DNA of 64,000 bases from Desertivirga sp966211215 (GTDB lineage: Bacteria; Bacteroidota; Bacteroidia; Sphingobacteriales; Sphingobacteriaceae). The position numbers were made by a program, and so were the translations under genes. This document shows positions 1-8,817 of this stretch, one piece after another; within the stretch, counting starts at the first letter, position 1, and each line of letters begins with the position of its first letter. The stretch covers positions 62,001 to 126,000 of the forward strand of contig CBIHNR010000001.1 of NCBI GenBank assembly GCA_966211215.1, written 5' to 3'. Under the pieces are notes generated by a model, which was given only the letters and a program-made list of their open reading frames with translations, did no database searches and had not been told where the DNA came from.

Positions 1-495
1 CGCCTGCATGATTTTGTTAGCGAAGGTGATGTGATTGAAGTTACAGCTCCGGCAGGAAGCTTCACTTTAACAGATAATGATGGCCGCGAAGTTGTTTTTA
101 TAAGTGGAGGCGTGGGCCAAACCCCTCTGATCAGTATGCTTGAAAGCTTGATTAATAACGGAAGCAAACGGCCTAAGACCTGGATTCACGGTTGCCGAAA
201 TAAAGATGTACATGCGTTTAAAAGCCTAATCGAAGCATGGGAAACGAAGGATCAAAACCTGAAAAAGCATGTTTTTTATAATACAACTTCCGGACAAGAC
301 GATAACTCAATTTTGAATGGAGTAGTTGATCTGAGCAAGTTGGATGACACATTGTTTAATTCTGAGAAAGAGTATTATATATGTGGGCCAGCGGTTTTTA
401 TAGAAAAACATTACCAGGATTTAATAGCAAGAGGCATTAAAAAAGAGCTAATTAATTTCGAGGAATTTGGGCCGCAAACGCTGAATTTGAATTAA
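1..495 (+). CDS. hmp: Flavohaemoprotein (nitric oxide dioxygenase), C-terminal part
   Basis: The reading frame is open from the first base, so the gene is cut by the window edge and only about 164 C-terminal residues are present. They correspond to the end of the FAD domain (APAGSF) and the NAD(P)H-binding reductase domain: the GGVGQTPLISML nucleotide-binding loop, the HAFKSL stretch, the CGPAVF motif and the closing FGP motif typical of flavohaemoglobin. The family oxidises NO to nitrate with O2 and NADPH in the cytoplasm. The N-terminal globin domain would lie outside the window, so a globin-less ferredoxin reductase cannot be fully excluded; the HAF and FGP features favour Hmp. A hairpin terminator follows directly. 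Confidence 0.88.
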   Translation, partial: RLHDFVSEGDVIEVTAPAGSFTLTDNDGREVVFISGGVGQTPLISMLESLINNGSKRPKTWIHGCRNKDVHAFKSLIEAWETKDQNLKKHVFYNTTSGQDDNSILNGVVDLSKLDDTLFNSEKEYYICGPAVFIEKHYQDLIARGIKKELINFEEFGPQTLNLN

Positions 496-514
496 GCTTA
501 GTATTCTACTATTT

Positions 515-551
515 AAAGGATGCCGGGTAATGCCAGAGGCATCCTTTTTTA
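515..551 (+). terminator. Rho-independent terminator after hmp
   Basis: AAGGATGCC and GGCATCC form a stem around a 13-base loop and are followed by a run of six T. It lies 20 bases after the hmp stop codon. Confidence 0.8.
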
Positions 552-602
552 TGCAAGCTGTTTTCGTCCTCAACAATTTTAAAGCTTGCTGTTTTTACTT
601 AT

Positions 603-980
603 ATGGTAGAGAAAAATAAACAGAACGCAGTAGCCTTTTATGATTTGATGTTTAATCAGTGCAAAGCAGAAGAGGCTATTATAAAATTTGTTGGCGACGA
701 TTATATTCAGCATAATCCGCATGTTGAGGATGGAAAGCAGGGTTTTATTGATTACTTTAACAGACTGGCTGCCGAATATCCTGGTAAGAAAGTTGAATTT
801 AAAAAGGTAATTGCCGAAGGCGAATTTGTAGTCCTACATTGTTTCCAGCATTGGCCTGGCGATAAGGACTACGCTGGTATTGATATTTTTAGGTTTGATG
901 ACAAGGGGAAGATTGTTGAGCATTGGGATGTTCTGCAAGAGATCCCTATTGTGGCTAAGAATAGTAATTCCATGTTTTAA
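603..980 (+). CDS. SnoaL-like / NTF2-family protein
   Basis: A 125-residue protein without signal peptide. The sequence has the pattern of SnoaL-like polyketide-cyclase fold proteins: a helical start (NAVAFYDLMFNQ), DDYIQHNPHVEDGKQGF with the conserved QHNP, then beta strands (FVVLHCFQHWPG, GIDIFRFDDKGKIVEHWDVLQ). The fold is an alpha+beta barrel found in small isomerases, hydratases and proteins of unknown role, so a precise reaction cannot be assigned. The gene stands alone between two terminators. The ATG at 603 is the only good start; no strong ribosome-binding site is visible, which is usual in Bacteroidota. Confidence 0.8.
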   Translation: MVEKNKQNAVAFYDLMFNQCKAEEAIIKFVGDDYIQHNPHVEDGKQGFIDYFNRLAAEYPGKKVEFKKVIAEGEFVVLHCFQHWPGDKDYAGIDIFRFDDKGKIVEHWDVLQEIPIVAKNSNSMF

Positions 981-1006
981 CCCAGGGTTTTATCAGCTTC
1001 AATGAA

Positions 1007-1035
1007 AAGGCCTTCCCCGATTTAGAAGAAGGCCT
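1007..1035. terminator. Bidirectional terminator between convergent genes
   Basis: AAGGCCTTC pairs with GAAGGCCT across a loop of about 11 bases. The element lies between the convergent SnoaL-like and GH3 genes and can serve both; on the minus strand it ends in TTTT. Confidence 0.65.
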
Positions 1036-1058
1036 CGTTAACTTTTAGTTTGTGATGG

Positions 1059-3671
1059 CTAATAAATTGTCAGAGTTTTGCGTAAATTATTACCGCTGGT
1101 TTTATTTGGCTCGTCAGGCTGGCTTCCCCCAACGCTTATTTCCAGCTTTTTAAATTGTTTACTTAGCCCTTCTGAGTTAATGTACGACAGCTCTTTGGGT
1201 GATAGAACGAATCTAAGCAGTTTGCTTTCGGCAGCTTTAAGGTGAACGCGTTTAAAACCTTTAAGTGCTTTTATCGGCGATTTTACAGATTGCTCTTTGT
1301 TAATAATGTAAAGTTGAGGCACTTCTTCTCCCTGCATTTTTCCGGTATTAGTTACTCTAAAACTTACAGTTACCGCTTTTCCCTTGGCAACACTTGCTGG
1401 AATGCTTAGTTGATCGTAACGGAATGATGAGTAACTTAATCCATAACCAAAGCCGTATTGCGGTTTGCCCTTAAAATAGCGATAGGTGCGGTTTTCCATA
1501 CTATAATCGGTAAAGGAAGCAAGGTCGCTGTCGCTTTTATAAAATGTTACAGGTAAGCGTCCTGAAGGATTATAATCGCCGAAAAGAATATCAGCTACAG
1601 CGGTACCAGCAGCCTGCCCACCATACCAGGCATTAAGAATAGCAGGTACATTTTCCGCCTCCCAGGGAATGGCTATAGCACTGCCTGTCATCATTACAAA
1701 AACAAGAGGTTTGCCTGTTGATTTTAATGATTTCATTAGTTCGGTCTGCACCGCTGGCAATAGAATAGAAGTTCGGTCGCCGCCTTCAAAGCCCGGATAG
1801 TCAACCTTCATCTCTTCGCCTTCCAGTTGTGGCGATATTCCACCAACAAACACAAAGGCATCTGCATTTTTAATCCGGCTTATCAAAGCTGTAAAGTCGC
1901 TGCGGCGATAATTTCCGGCACTTAGTTTTACATTAGCTTTTCCCTCACCCTGCCAATATTCAACTACAAGGTTATAAATAGAATCTTTCTTTGCATTTAA
2001 ACGATAAGTTTGGGCACCCCAGCGATTTCGGCTCCAGGCATTTAATACAGGTTTCCCATTCACGATAAAGCGGTAGCCATCGTCTGCCTGTAGCTCAAAA
2101 GTTAGCGATGTGTTTGAGCTGGCTTTAAAATTTGTAGTATATCTTGCTGAGAAATTATTTGCCCTGATGTTGGCGCCAACGGCTTCGCCTTCCTGCCAGA
2201 AATGGTCTAATTTAGTTTCATTTCGAGTTAGTTTCGGTTGTCCGCTCAAATCTTTATTATCAAAATACTCCGCTTTAAAGCCTTGCTTCCCTTCAAAAGA
2301 GTATTGATTGCCCAAGTTTGCATATACCAAAAGTGTATCATTGGTGAAGTTTATGGCTTTCTCATAAACCACCTGCGTTTGCGCCCCGACTTTGTCTCTA
2401 ATTCCTTGAAGGACGGTGGTTAGTTTGGATGGAATGCCGTTGTAGTTCCCTAGAATAGCAATAGAGTTATCTGCATTAGGGCCAAGCACAACTATCTTTT
2501 TGAGGCTTTTTCTTAATGGGAGGGTATTGTTTTCGTTTTTAAGCAATACCATAGATTGGCGGGCCATCTTAAGTGCGTGCTCTTTGTGGGGAGCACTTTC
2601 AAGGGCCGAAGCAGGTGTTTGGGCATATTTTACCATCGATACAGGATCAAACATTCCGAGCCGGAAACGGATCATGAACAAGCGTTTTACCGAAACATCG
2701 ATTTGTTTTTCGGTGATCTTGCCACTTTTTACCGCTTGCACCAGAGCTTTGTAAGCATCCGTTCCGCAATCTATGTCGGTTCCATGAAAAACTGCATCAG
2801 CAGCTGCAGAGGCTGCATCGGGATGCGTTTTATGGTTTTTAAAGAAGTCGTCAATAGCCCAGCAGTCTGATGTAACATAGCCTGTAAACTTCCATTGATT
2901 ACGAAGAATATCTGTCATCAACACATCGCTGGCGCAGCAGGGCTGAGTTCTAAAAGCGTTATAGGCGCACATTACTCCAGCAACTTTCGAATCAACAACC
3001 AGTTTTTGAAAGGCCGGTAGATAGGTGTCCCATAAATCATAAGCGCTTACATCTACATTAAACACATGTCTTAAAGGCTCTGGCCCACTGTGCACGGCAT
3101 AGTGTTTGGCACATGCAGCAGCTTTCAGGTATTTAGGGTCGTCTCCCTGTAAGCCTTTTACAAAAGCATCGCCAAGTGTTGCGGTAAGGAAAGGATCTTC
3201 CCCATAAGTTTCCTGTCCGCGGCCCCAGCGTGGATCGCGAAAGATATTGATGTTGGGGGTCCAGTAAGTGAGTCCCAAATAACGTTCATTGGTGCGGCTG
3301 CTTGCAACAGCTTTGTTATAAATAGCTCGCCCTTCCAGGGCAGAAAAGTCGGCTATTTTAAAAAGCGAATTCGGGTCGAATGTGGCAGCCATTGCAATAG
3401 CCTGCGGGTATACAGTTACTTTGAAAGGAGTTCTGGCAACGCCGTGCAAGGTTTCATTCCACCAATCATAAGCTGGAATTTCAAGTCGCGGAATAGCGGG
3501 GGAGGAATTCAGCATCTGCGAAACCTTTTCTTCAAGTGTTAAACGGTTTACCAGATCGTCTACCCGCTGTTCAAAGCTCAAGTTGTAATTCTGAAAAGGG
3601 TATTTTGGAGCTTGGGCCTTGGCCAGTGAAAAAATAAAAATACAGAGTGCCGCAAGAAATGGAACTTTCAT
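1059..3671 (-). CDS. GH3 beta-xylosidase/beta-glucosidase with PA14 insert
   Basis: An 870-residue secreted glycosidase with a signal peptide at residues 1-19 (LAKAQ|AP). The GH3 N-terminal barrel runs from about 25 to 350 and contains KHYAVHSGPEP and the nucleophile motif GYVTSDCWAI with Asp269. The second GH3 domain is interrupted at about 455-600 by a PA14-type module (KAEYFDN... FIVNGKPVLN), a common carbohydrate-binding insert. A fibronectin-III-like domain closes the protein (about 760-860). The motifs fit the xylosidase/arabinosidase branch of GH3 best; the neighbouring GH43 gene supports an arabinoxylan or arabinan substrate. The protein is predicted to be periplasmic. It is transcribed away from the GH43 gene, so the two would need separate promoters. 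Confidence 0.9.
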   Translation of the reverse strand: MKVPFLAALCIFIFSLAKAQAPKYPFQNYNLSFEQRVDDLVNRLTLEEKVSQMLNSSPAIPRLEIPAYDWWNETLHGVARTPFKVTVYPQAIAMAATFDPNSLFKIADFSALEGRAIYNKAVASSRTNERYLGLTYWTPNINIFRDPRWGRGQETYGEDPFLTATLGDAFVKGLQGDDPKYLKAAACAKHYAVHSGPEPLRHVFNVDVSAYDLWDTYLPAFQKLVVDSKVAGVMCAYNAFRTQPCCASDVLMTDILRNQWKFTGYVTSDCWAIDDFFKNHKTHPDAASAAADAVFHGTDIDCGTDAYKALVQAVKSGKITEKQIDVSVKRLFMIRFRLGMFDPVSMVKYAQTPASALESAPHKEHALKMARQSMVLLKNENNTLPLRKSLKKIVVLGPNADNSIAILGNYNGIPSKLTTVLQGIRDKVGAQTQVVYEKAINFTNDTLLVYANLGNQYSFEGKQGFKAEYFDNKDLSGQPKLTRNETKLDHFWQEGEAVGANIRANNFSARYTTNFKASSNTSLTFELQADDGYRFIVNGKPVLNAWSRNRWGAQTYRLNAKKDSIYNLVVEYWQGEGKANVKLSAGNYRRSDFTALISRIKNADAFVFVGGISPQLEGEEMKVDYPGFEGGDRTSILLPAVQTELMKSLKSTGKPLVFVMMTGSAIAIPWEAENVPAILNAWYGGQAAGTAVADILFGDYNPSGRLPVTFYKSDSDLASFTDYSMENRTYRYFKGKPQYGFGYGLSYSSFRYDQLSIPASVAKGKAVTVSFRVTNTGKMQGEEVPQLYIINKEQSVKSPIKALKGFKRVHLKAAESKLLRFVLSPKELSYINSEGLSKQFKKLEISVGGSQPDEPNKTSGNNLRKTLTIY

Positions 3672-4124
3672 TCTATTATGGTTTTTGTGTGTTTAAAACT
3701 GGTGGAAAGCGAGTTTGAAAGCGTGCTAACGTTGGCATAAATTTAAAGATAATTATTTTTGGAAAGAAGAAGGGCCTGCGGCTTTTGCTGGAAATCTAAC
3801 ATTTGTTGCACAACTTAGAACATATGTTCCCTTACGGCGGGATGTTGGATTCCTATAGTGGAGCCTGGCTTATTCAAAAGCGGCATTTCTGCTTCTTTGA
3901 TAATTAAGCCAGAAATGGGAAGGGCAGATTCCACAAGGGCATCAGTTGAAAACTTCCCGTAATAGAACATCATTCGCATCATTTTAGACATTTCAGCCAT
4001 TCCATCGATTTCTTAGGGCATAATTTTGAAAAGACGTTAATGCTGTGATTAGCCGAGGGAAGATCCTGGCCGCATTGGAAGTAAACGTCAACCCTAATCA
4101 CTTATAAATAAGTATTTCGTAAGT
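3672..4124. other. Intergenic region between divergent GH3 and GH43 genes
   Basis: About 450 bases that must hold the divergent promoters of both glycosidase genes. A 61-codon minus-strand frame at 3815-4000 shows no family pattern and no clear start signal, so it is not called. No clear promoter consensus was found. Confidence 0.4.
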
Positions 4125-5237
4125 ATGGAAAAAAACTTAAGCAGTCTAGCCATTGCCTTTTTATTAGCTCTTGCCGCATGCTCGGGGCAGCAGTTGTCCG
4201 ACGCTTCATCTCAGTCGAGTTCTTCAAAACCTGCAGAGTCCGGCAGCCCGTTTGCAAGCTCAATTTCTCAGCCATTGGTTAAGGATATGTATACTGCAGA
4301 CCCTTCGGCACATGTTTTTAACGGGAAGATTTTTATTTACCCTTCGCATGATATTGAGGCTAATATTGCCGAGAATGACAACGGAGATCATTTCAACATG
4401 AAGGATTATCATATTTTTTCAATGGATAAAATAGGAGGAAAGGTTACCGACCATGGTGTTGCCCTGAATGTGAAATCAATTCCCTGGGCGGGTAGGCAGC
4501 TTTGGGCCCCAGATGCCGCTTATAAGAACGGTAAATACTATTTATACTTTCCATTAAAAGATAAACAAGATGTATTTCGCATTGGCGTGGCGGTTAGTGA
4601 TAAGCCGCAGGGGCCGTTTACCGCACAGCCCGAGCCTATAAAGGGCAGTTATAGTATAGATCCGGCGGTGTTTACAGATACAGATGGCAGCTCTTATATG
4701 TATTTTGGAGGTATTTGGGGCGGACAGCTACAACAATGGCAAAATGGAAAGCATACCAATAGCTCTAAAACCGACCTCAATAAGGACAATGAGCCTGCTT
4801 TAGCACCAAAAGTTGCAAGGCTTACCAGCAACATGCTTGAATTTGCCGAACAACCCAAGGATGTGCTGATTTTAGATGAAGCTGGCCAGGTTATAAAAGG
4901 CGGGGATCATGACAAACGTTTTTTCGAAGCATCATGGCTGCATAAGTACAATGGAAAGTATTATTTCTCTTACTCAACAGGAGATACGCATAAAATTTGC
5001 TACGCTACAGGAACGAGCCCTTATGGCCCTTTTACTTATCAGGGGGTGGTTTTAGAGCCGGTTGTTGGTTGGACTAACCACCATTCCATAATAGAATTTG
5101 AGGGCAAATGGTACTTATTCTATCATGATACACAGCTATCCAATGGTAAAACTCATCTTAGGAATGTCAAAGTAACTGAACTAAAGTATGATGCGGATGG
5201 CAAGATTATCACCGTGGATGCATATGCTAAAAAATAA
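4125..5237 (+). CDS. GH43 family glycosidase, lipoprotein
   Basis: A 370-residue lipoprotein: the signal peptide ends in the lipobox LALAAC (Cys19), followed by a Ser-rich linker to about residue 48. The remainder is a five-bladed GH43 propeller. The three acidic residues expected in the family can be placed: general base Asp59 (MYTADPSAHVF), pKa-modulating Asp179 (SIDPAVF) and general acid Glu268 (FFEASWLHK). The family contains beta-xylosidases and alpha-L-arabinofuranosidases/arabinanases. The adjacent GH3 gene supports work on arabinose- or xylose-containing side chains at the cell surface or in the periplasm. The exact substrate cannot be read from the sequence. Confidence 0.9.
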   Translation: MEKNLSSLAIAFLLALAACSGQQLSDASSQSSSSKPAESGSPFASSISQPLVKDMYTADPSAHVFNGKIFIYPSHDIEANIAENDNGDHFNMKDYHIFSMDKIGGKVTDHGVALNVKSIPWAGRQLWAPDAAYKNGKYYLYFPLKDKQDVFRIGVAVSDKPQGPFTAQPEPIKGSYSIDPAVFTDTDGSSYMYFGGIWGGQLQQWQNGKHTNSSKTDLNKDNEPALAPKVARLTSNMLEFAEQPKDVLILDEAGQVIKGGDHDKRFFEASWLHKYNGKYYFSYSTGDTHKICYATGTSPYGPFTYQGVVLEPVVGWTNHHSIIEFEGKWYLFYHDTQLSNGKTHLRNVKVTELKYDADGKIITVDAYAKK

Positions 5238-5361
5238 GCGTTCAATTTGAGATGCTTATTAAGAGGCTCCTTCAAAACGGAATTCAAACAGTTTCGGCTT
5301 TGAGGCAGCCTTGTTTTGCAATAGTATGTTTATTGGTTATGTAGGTTCAGCCCTATGTCAG

Positions 5362-6591
5362 TTAACTAATTGCAAGTTTAAGAGATGTCTTTCTTTCAGA
5401 CATTCTAAAAACAATAATCAATGCTGAAAGTATGGTTAAGCCTCCAATGAAAATAATGGCGGTATTAACGTTATACAGATCAGCAATAATGCCTGTTAAA
5501 ATAGCGCCAATTGCATACCCCAGATCTCTCCATAAGCGAAATGTTCCTATACTTTTAGCCCTATCAAGTGGGTGCGTATTTTCAGCAATTGTTGCCAGAA
5601 AAGTAGGATAAACCATTGCTGTACCTAAACCCAAAATCGCAGCTAATAGGATATAATTGATGAGGGAACTAGCCCAGATAAACAGAATTAGTGCTATCCC
5701 TTGTAAAAGCATTCCCCAAAAGAGCATCAGCTTTTTAGAAAAATGATCTGCCATCTTTCCTGTAAATAACTGTCCAATACCCCAAACCGCGGGATAAACA
5801 GCTATAATTATTCCTATTTCATCCAAAGCAAAGCCCTTTGTTGCTAAAAGTATCGGAAACAGGCCCCATGCCATGCCGTCATTTAAATTATTTACCAAGC
5901 CAGCCTGTGTAACGGGCCCCAAGTTTTTGTGCTTCCAGGAAGTATCCTTAAAGATATTTTTCAGCCTCGCTACCGAACTACTTTCACCTTCTTTAGCACT
6001 ATGATGATGGGTATCCTTCACAAACAACCAGCTTATAACCAAACCCATAAATACCAGTCCAATACCTAAATAAAAGGGATAGGGACGTAAGCCATATTCT
6101 GTAGCAATCCAGCCTGTTAAAAATCCAATAAGGGCAACGGCAATGTATCCGGCAAATTCATTCAAGCCCATGGCAAAACCCCGATTTTTCTCGCCGGCCA
6201 AATCAATTTTCATCATTACAGTGGTAGACCATGTTAAGCCCTGATTGATTCCCAACAATATGTTTGCGGCTATAATCCAGTTCCAATTTGGGGCATACAT
6301 TAACAACAGTGGAACCGGAATGCCAATTATCCACCCGACAACCAATAATTTTTTCTGGCCTAATTTATTTGCTATTGCCCCGGTAAAATAGTTCGTTAAA
6401 GCTTTGGTAATCCCAAAGACTACAATAAATGAGAGAATGGCAGTTTTTGCCGCGATGTGAAATTCATGTTCTGCAATTTGAGGAAGTATAGAACGTTCTA
6501 GCCCAACCACTCCCCCAACAAAGGCATTAACGATCACAAGCAAAGTAAACTGTCTCCAATTTTCTTTTAGCCCAAGATGAATCTGTTCCAT
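5362..6591 (-). CDS. MFS transporter of the sulfur operon
   Basis: A 409-residue protein with twelve predicted membrane segments and the duplicated MFS architecture. The loop 2-3 motif is recognisable (GAIANKLGQKKLLV) and repeats in the second half (GKMADHFSKKLML). A His-rich loop (DTHHHSAKEG) separates the halves. It is the third gene of a minus-strand run, 33 bases after the rhodanese-metallo-beta-lactamase gene. By context it may export a sulfur oxyanion such as sulfite produced by that enzyme; this is inference, as MFS sequence alone does not reveal substrate. It converges with the GH43 gene. Confidence 0.85.
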   Translation of the reverse strand: MEQIHLGLKENWRQFTLLVIVNAFVGGVVGLERSILPQIAEHEFHIAAKTAILSFIVVFGITKALTNYFTGAIANKLGQKKLLVVGWIIGIPVPLLLMYAPNWNWIIAANILLGINQGLTWSTTVMMKIDLAGEKNRGFAMGLNEFAGYIAVALIGFLTGWIATEYGLRPYPFYLGIGLVFMGLVISWLFVKDTHHHSAKEGESSSVARLKNIFKDTSWKHKNLGPVTQAGLVNNLNDGMAWGLFPILLATKGFALDEIGIIIAVYPAVWGIGQLFTGKMADHFSKKLMLFWGMLLQGIALILFIWASSLINYILLAAILGLGTAMVYPTFLATIAENTHPLDRAKSIGTFRLWRDLGYAIGAILTGIIADLYNVNTAIIFIGGLTILSALIIVFRMSERKTSLKLAIS

Positions 6592-6624
6592 TAAGTGATA
6601 TTAAAGACGCGTTCGTATTGTTAA

Positions 6625-7734
6625 TTATGAGATTCCACACCGGTTTGCTCCGGCTTCAACTTCTTCCGGATTGATGCTGTCAATGTCGCCAACCAAATTC
6701 ATTTCAACTACTTTTAAATAATTAAGAGGGTTTGGTGGGATCTTGCTTAGAATATTTGTTATAAAATCTTCCTTTGATAAACCTAAAGCAGTTACGATCT
6801 CTTTCACTTTCAGGATTGTGTCGGCAATTGGGTTTCCGTCAAATGGTACAGGCTTGCCGGTATGTCCGGGAAGAATTAGGGTTGCTTCAGGAAACTGAAT
6901 GAGCGTCATTAAAGAATCATACAGCAGACCTGCCCGGTATTTGGCCTCTTCTTCGTTCGCTTTTAAATCAGGCCTTCCAACTCCGTCTGTAAACAGGGTG
7001 TCACCTGTAAGAAGATAATTCTCGTTAAGCTGGTAAGTGAAACTTTCGAGTGTATGTCCCGGTGTTGGTATCGCTTTTAAAATTGAAGCCCCGAATTTCA
7101 GCTGCGTGGATGAGTTTATCGGATTAAATGGATATTGAAGCTTATTTTGTTGTGGCATGAATAATTCTGCACCAGTAATTTCTGCCAGGCGGAAACTTCT
7201 GGAAAGATGATCGGCATGAATATGGGTATCTAAAACATACCTAATTTTCCAGCTACGTTGGGTAGCTAATGTTTGATAAACTTCAATGTCCAAAGAAGCA
7301 TCGATCACTACAGCTTCATTTTCAGATCCAATGATATAAGAAAGGCATCCTTTTCCGGTTCTTCTAACCTGAATAATTGTTGCTTTTACATCCGGAATTA
7401 GAGCCGTATTCCAAGCAGACGTCCATGCTTTCATTCCTCCTTCTAGTGAATAAGCTTCTATCCCTTTTGCCCTTAATGCATCTGAAGCGATTTGACTGGT
7501 TCTTCCGGCAGCACATACGGTTACAACCTTGGTATTTTCGGGAACCCGAATTTCGTCAAGTACACTTAAATCATTTTCTTTTAACCGCTGATATGCATCT
7601 ATATGGATACTGCCCGGAATTTGCCACTCCTTCCGTTGATCTGCAGGCCTTACATCTAATACTAATACATCTGAATGGTTATCGAGCCAATCTCTTAATA
7701 TAGTTGTATCGATACTATACTTTCTTGTTTCCAT
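6625..7734 (-). CDS. Rhodanese-metallo-beta-lactamase fusion, persulfide dioxygenase-like
   Basis: A 369-residue cytoplasmic fusion. Residues 1-110 are a rhodanese domain with active-site Cys74 in CAAGRTS. Residues 118-330 are a metallo-beta-lactamase domain with the ETHE1/Blh-type metal motif THIHADH (His171, His173, Asp175, His176), PTPGHTLES and LTGDTLFTDGVGRPDL, the last being diagnostic of persulfide dioxygenases. The family oxidises glutathione or other low-molecular persulfides to sulfite; the rhodanese part transfers sulfane sulfur. The usual order in known fusions is often the reverse (MBL first), so the N-terminal rhodanese is worth noting. Its start overlaps the end of the ArsR-rhodanese gene by 20 bases, indicating translational coupling. 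Confidence 0.9.
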   Translation of the reverse strand: METRKYSIDTTILRDWLDNHSDVLVLDVRPADQRKEWQIPGSIHIDAYQRLKENDLSVLDEIRVPENTKVVTVCAAGRTSQIASDALRAKGIEAYSLEGGMKAWTSAWNTALIPDVKATIIQVRRTGKGCLSYIIGSENEAVVIDASLDIEVYQTLATQRSWKIRYVLDTHIHADHLSRSFRLAEITGAELFMPQQNKLQYPFNPINSSTQLKFGASILKAIPTPGHTLESFTYQLNENYLLTGDTLFTDGVGRPDLKANEEEAKYRAGLLYDSLMTLIQFPEATLILPGHTGKPVPFDGNPIADTILKVKEIVTALGLSKEDFITNILSKIPPNPLNYLKVVEMNLVGDIDSINPEEVEAGANRCGIS

Positions 7735-8404
7735 CGCTATTATTCATTATGCTTACAGGTAAACCCTTTAATTTCCAGTCAGGAAAGCCTTCTTCTAATC
7801 GGTTAGCCGAGAAATTATGCTGGCGCAAAACATGAACAGCTTCATCAGCAAAAACGCAAAAGGGCCCCCGACAATAAGCTATTATTTGCTTATCAGAAGG
7901 CAGTTCAGCCAAGCGGCCTTTCAACTCATTGAAAGGGACTGATATAGAGCCTGAAATGTGCCCCGATTCATATTCGTCTGTTGGCCTGACGTCCAGGAAA
8001 ATCACATCTTCCAAATTTGTTTTTTTTAATAATTCGGCTATTGTAACTGACTGAAGGCTGTCTTTATTCGCCCGAAATTCTTTAACCACTTTGTCAATTT
8101 CCGCTATTCTGGATGTGCCAAAATTTCGCAACGAGGTATAAATGTTAGCTACTTCATTATTGGTAAGCTTATAGCTAATGAAATTGCCTTTGCGTTGTAC
8201 TGTTACTATGTTTCCGGCCTTTAGTACCTGTAAATGCTGAGATGCATTGGCAGTGGACATACCAGTGTGAGCAGCAATTACTTCGACTGTTTTTTCTCCT
8301 TGTGCTAATAGGTCGACGATTTCTAACCTTCTAGGGTTTCCTAAAGCCTGGGAGATTTTTGCAAGTTCAGAGAATACCTTGTCTTTGAATTCTCGTTTTT
8401 CCAT
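7715..8404 (-). CDS. ArsR-family regulator fused to rhodanese domain
   Basis: A 229-residue fusion and first gene of the operon. Residues 1-95 are an ArsR winged helix (QALGNPRRLEIVDLL; recognition helix STANASQHLQVLKAG). Residues 120-225 are a rhodanese domain with LDVRPTDEYESGHI and active-site Cys178 (AYCRGPFC, second Cys183). No cysteine occurs anywhere before residue 178, so the winged helix cannot sense thiols or metals by the usual Cys sites. The rhodanese cysteines are the natural sensor for sulfane sulfur (inference). By analogy with BigR-type repressors it should repress its own operon; a palindrome overlapping the promoter supports this. Confidence 0.9.
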   Translation of the reverse strand: MEKREFKDKVFSELAKISQALGNPRRLEIVDLLAQGEKTVEVIAAHTGMSTANASQHLQVLKAGNIVTVQRKGNFISYKLTNNEVANIYTSLRNFGTSRIAEIDKVVKEFRANKDSLQSVTIAELLKKTNLEDVIFLDVRPTDEYESGHISGSISVPFNELKGRLAELPSDKQIIAYCRGPFCVFADEAVHVLRQHNFSANRLEEGFPDWKLKGLPVSIMNNSDGNKKV

Positions 8405-8408
8405 AACA

Positions 8409-8438
8409 CAAAGGTAAAACTTATTTTAAACAATTCAA
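8409..8438 (-). promoter_or_regulatory. Bacteroidota-type promoter of the ArsR-rhodanese operon
   Basis: Read on the minus strand, TACCTTTG (8416-8409) matches the -7 consensus TAnnTTTG. A TTG (8438-8436) lies exactly 19 bases upstream, the expected -33 spacing. The -7 box ends only four bases before the ATG, so the transcript should be leaderless or nearly so. Confidence 0.7.
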
Positions 8439-8452
8439 TTGATTTGTTGAAT
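8433..8452. promoter_or_regulatory. Probable ArsR operator
   Basis: ATTCAATTGATTTGTTGAAT: arms ATTCAA and TTGAAT are perfectly inverted with 8 bases between them. The site covers the -33 element of the operon promoter, where a repressor would block RNA polymerase. Assignment to the ArsR protein is by position. Confidence 0.55.
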
Positions 8453-8503
8453 AGATTGTTGGCTCTTATATCCAAAATTATAATCGGGAATATTGAATAG
8501 GGA

Positions 8504-8534
8504 TTTCAAATAATCCATCATTATTCTATCTTTG
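8504..8534 (+). promoter_or_regulatory. Promoter of tRNA-Arg
   Basis: TATCTTTG at 8527-8534 matches TAnnTTTG and ends eight bases before the tRNA. A TTTC at 8504-8507 sits at the -33 distance with one mismatch to TTTG. Confidence 0.6.
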
Positions 8535-8542
8535 CGCCTAGC

Positions 8543-8614
8543 GTTCCCGTAGTTCAATGGATAGAATTGATGATTCCGGTTCATCCGATGGGGGTTCGAA
8601 TCCCTTCGGGAACA
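8543..8614 (+). tRNA. tRNA-Arg(CCG)
   Basis: The 72-base cloverleaf closes fully. The acceptor stem pairs GTTCCCG with CGGGAAC (8543-8549 / 8607-8613) and the discriminator base is A. The anticodon stem pairs GATGA with TCATC around the loop TTCCGGT, giving anticodon CCG at 8576-8578. The T arm contains GGTTCGAATCC. CCA is not encoded. It has its own promoter and a terminator directly behind it. Confidence 0.95.
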
Positions 8615-8619
8615 CTTAA

Positions 8620-8647
8620 AAACCCTTGAAATCAAGGGTTTTTTTTT
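8620..8647 (+). terminator. Terminator of tRNA-Arg
   Basis: AACCCTTGA and TCAAGGGTT form a 9-bp stem with a tiny loop, followed by nine further T. Confidence 0.85.
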
Positions 8648-8756
8648 GCCCACACTTCTTGCACTTCGCCTAACAACATAATGTCAAAAAGCTTTTAAAG
8701 AGAAAATAAAAGAACTTTTTTTGTTGCTATAGCAGGTGTTTTAGCGCTTGAAAATA

Positions 8757-8797
8757 AAAAAGGGACTCAAAGCCGGATGCTTTTGAGTCCCTTTTTA
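8757..8797. terminator. Terminator of the alginate-lyase-family gene (bidirectional)
   Basis: AGGGACTCAAA pairs with TTTGAGTCCCT, with A-rich sequence on one flank and T-rich on the other. It lies 21 bases beyond the stop codon of the minus-strand gene and can act in both directions. Confidence 0.8.
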
Positions 8798-8817
8798 TTT
8801 GAGGTATTGCAAGGTTA

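Noticed and set aside
3815..4000. 61-codon minus-strand frame between GH3 and GH43
   Set aside because: No family pattern, no start signal, isolated in a promoter region.
8435..8653. 72-codon minus-strand frame with the string RRDSNPH
   Set aside because: It is the translated antisense of the tRNA-Arg gene and its terminator; this string is a known artefact of tRNA regions.
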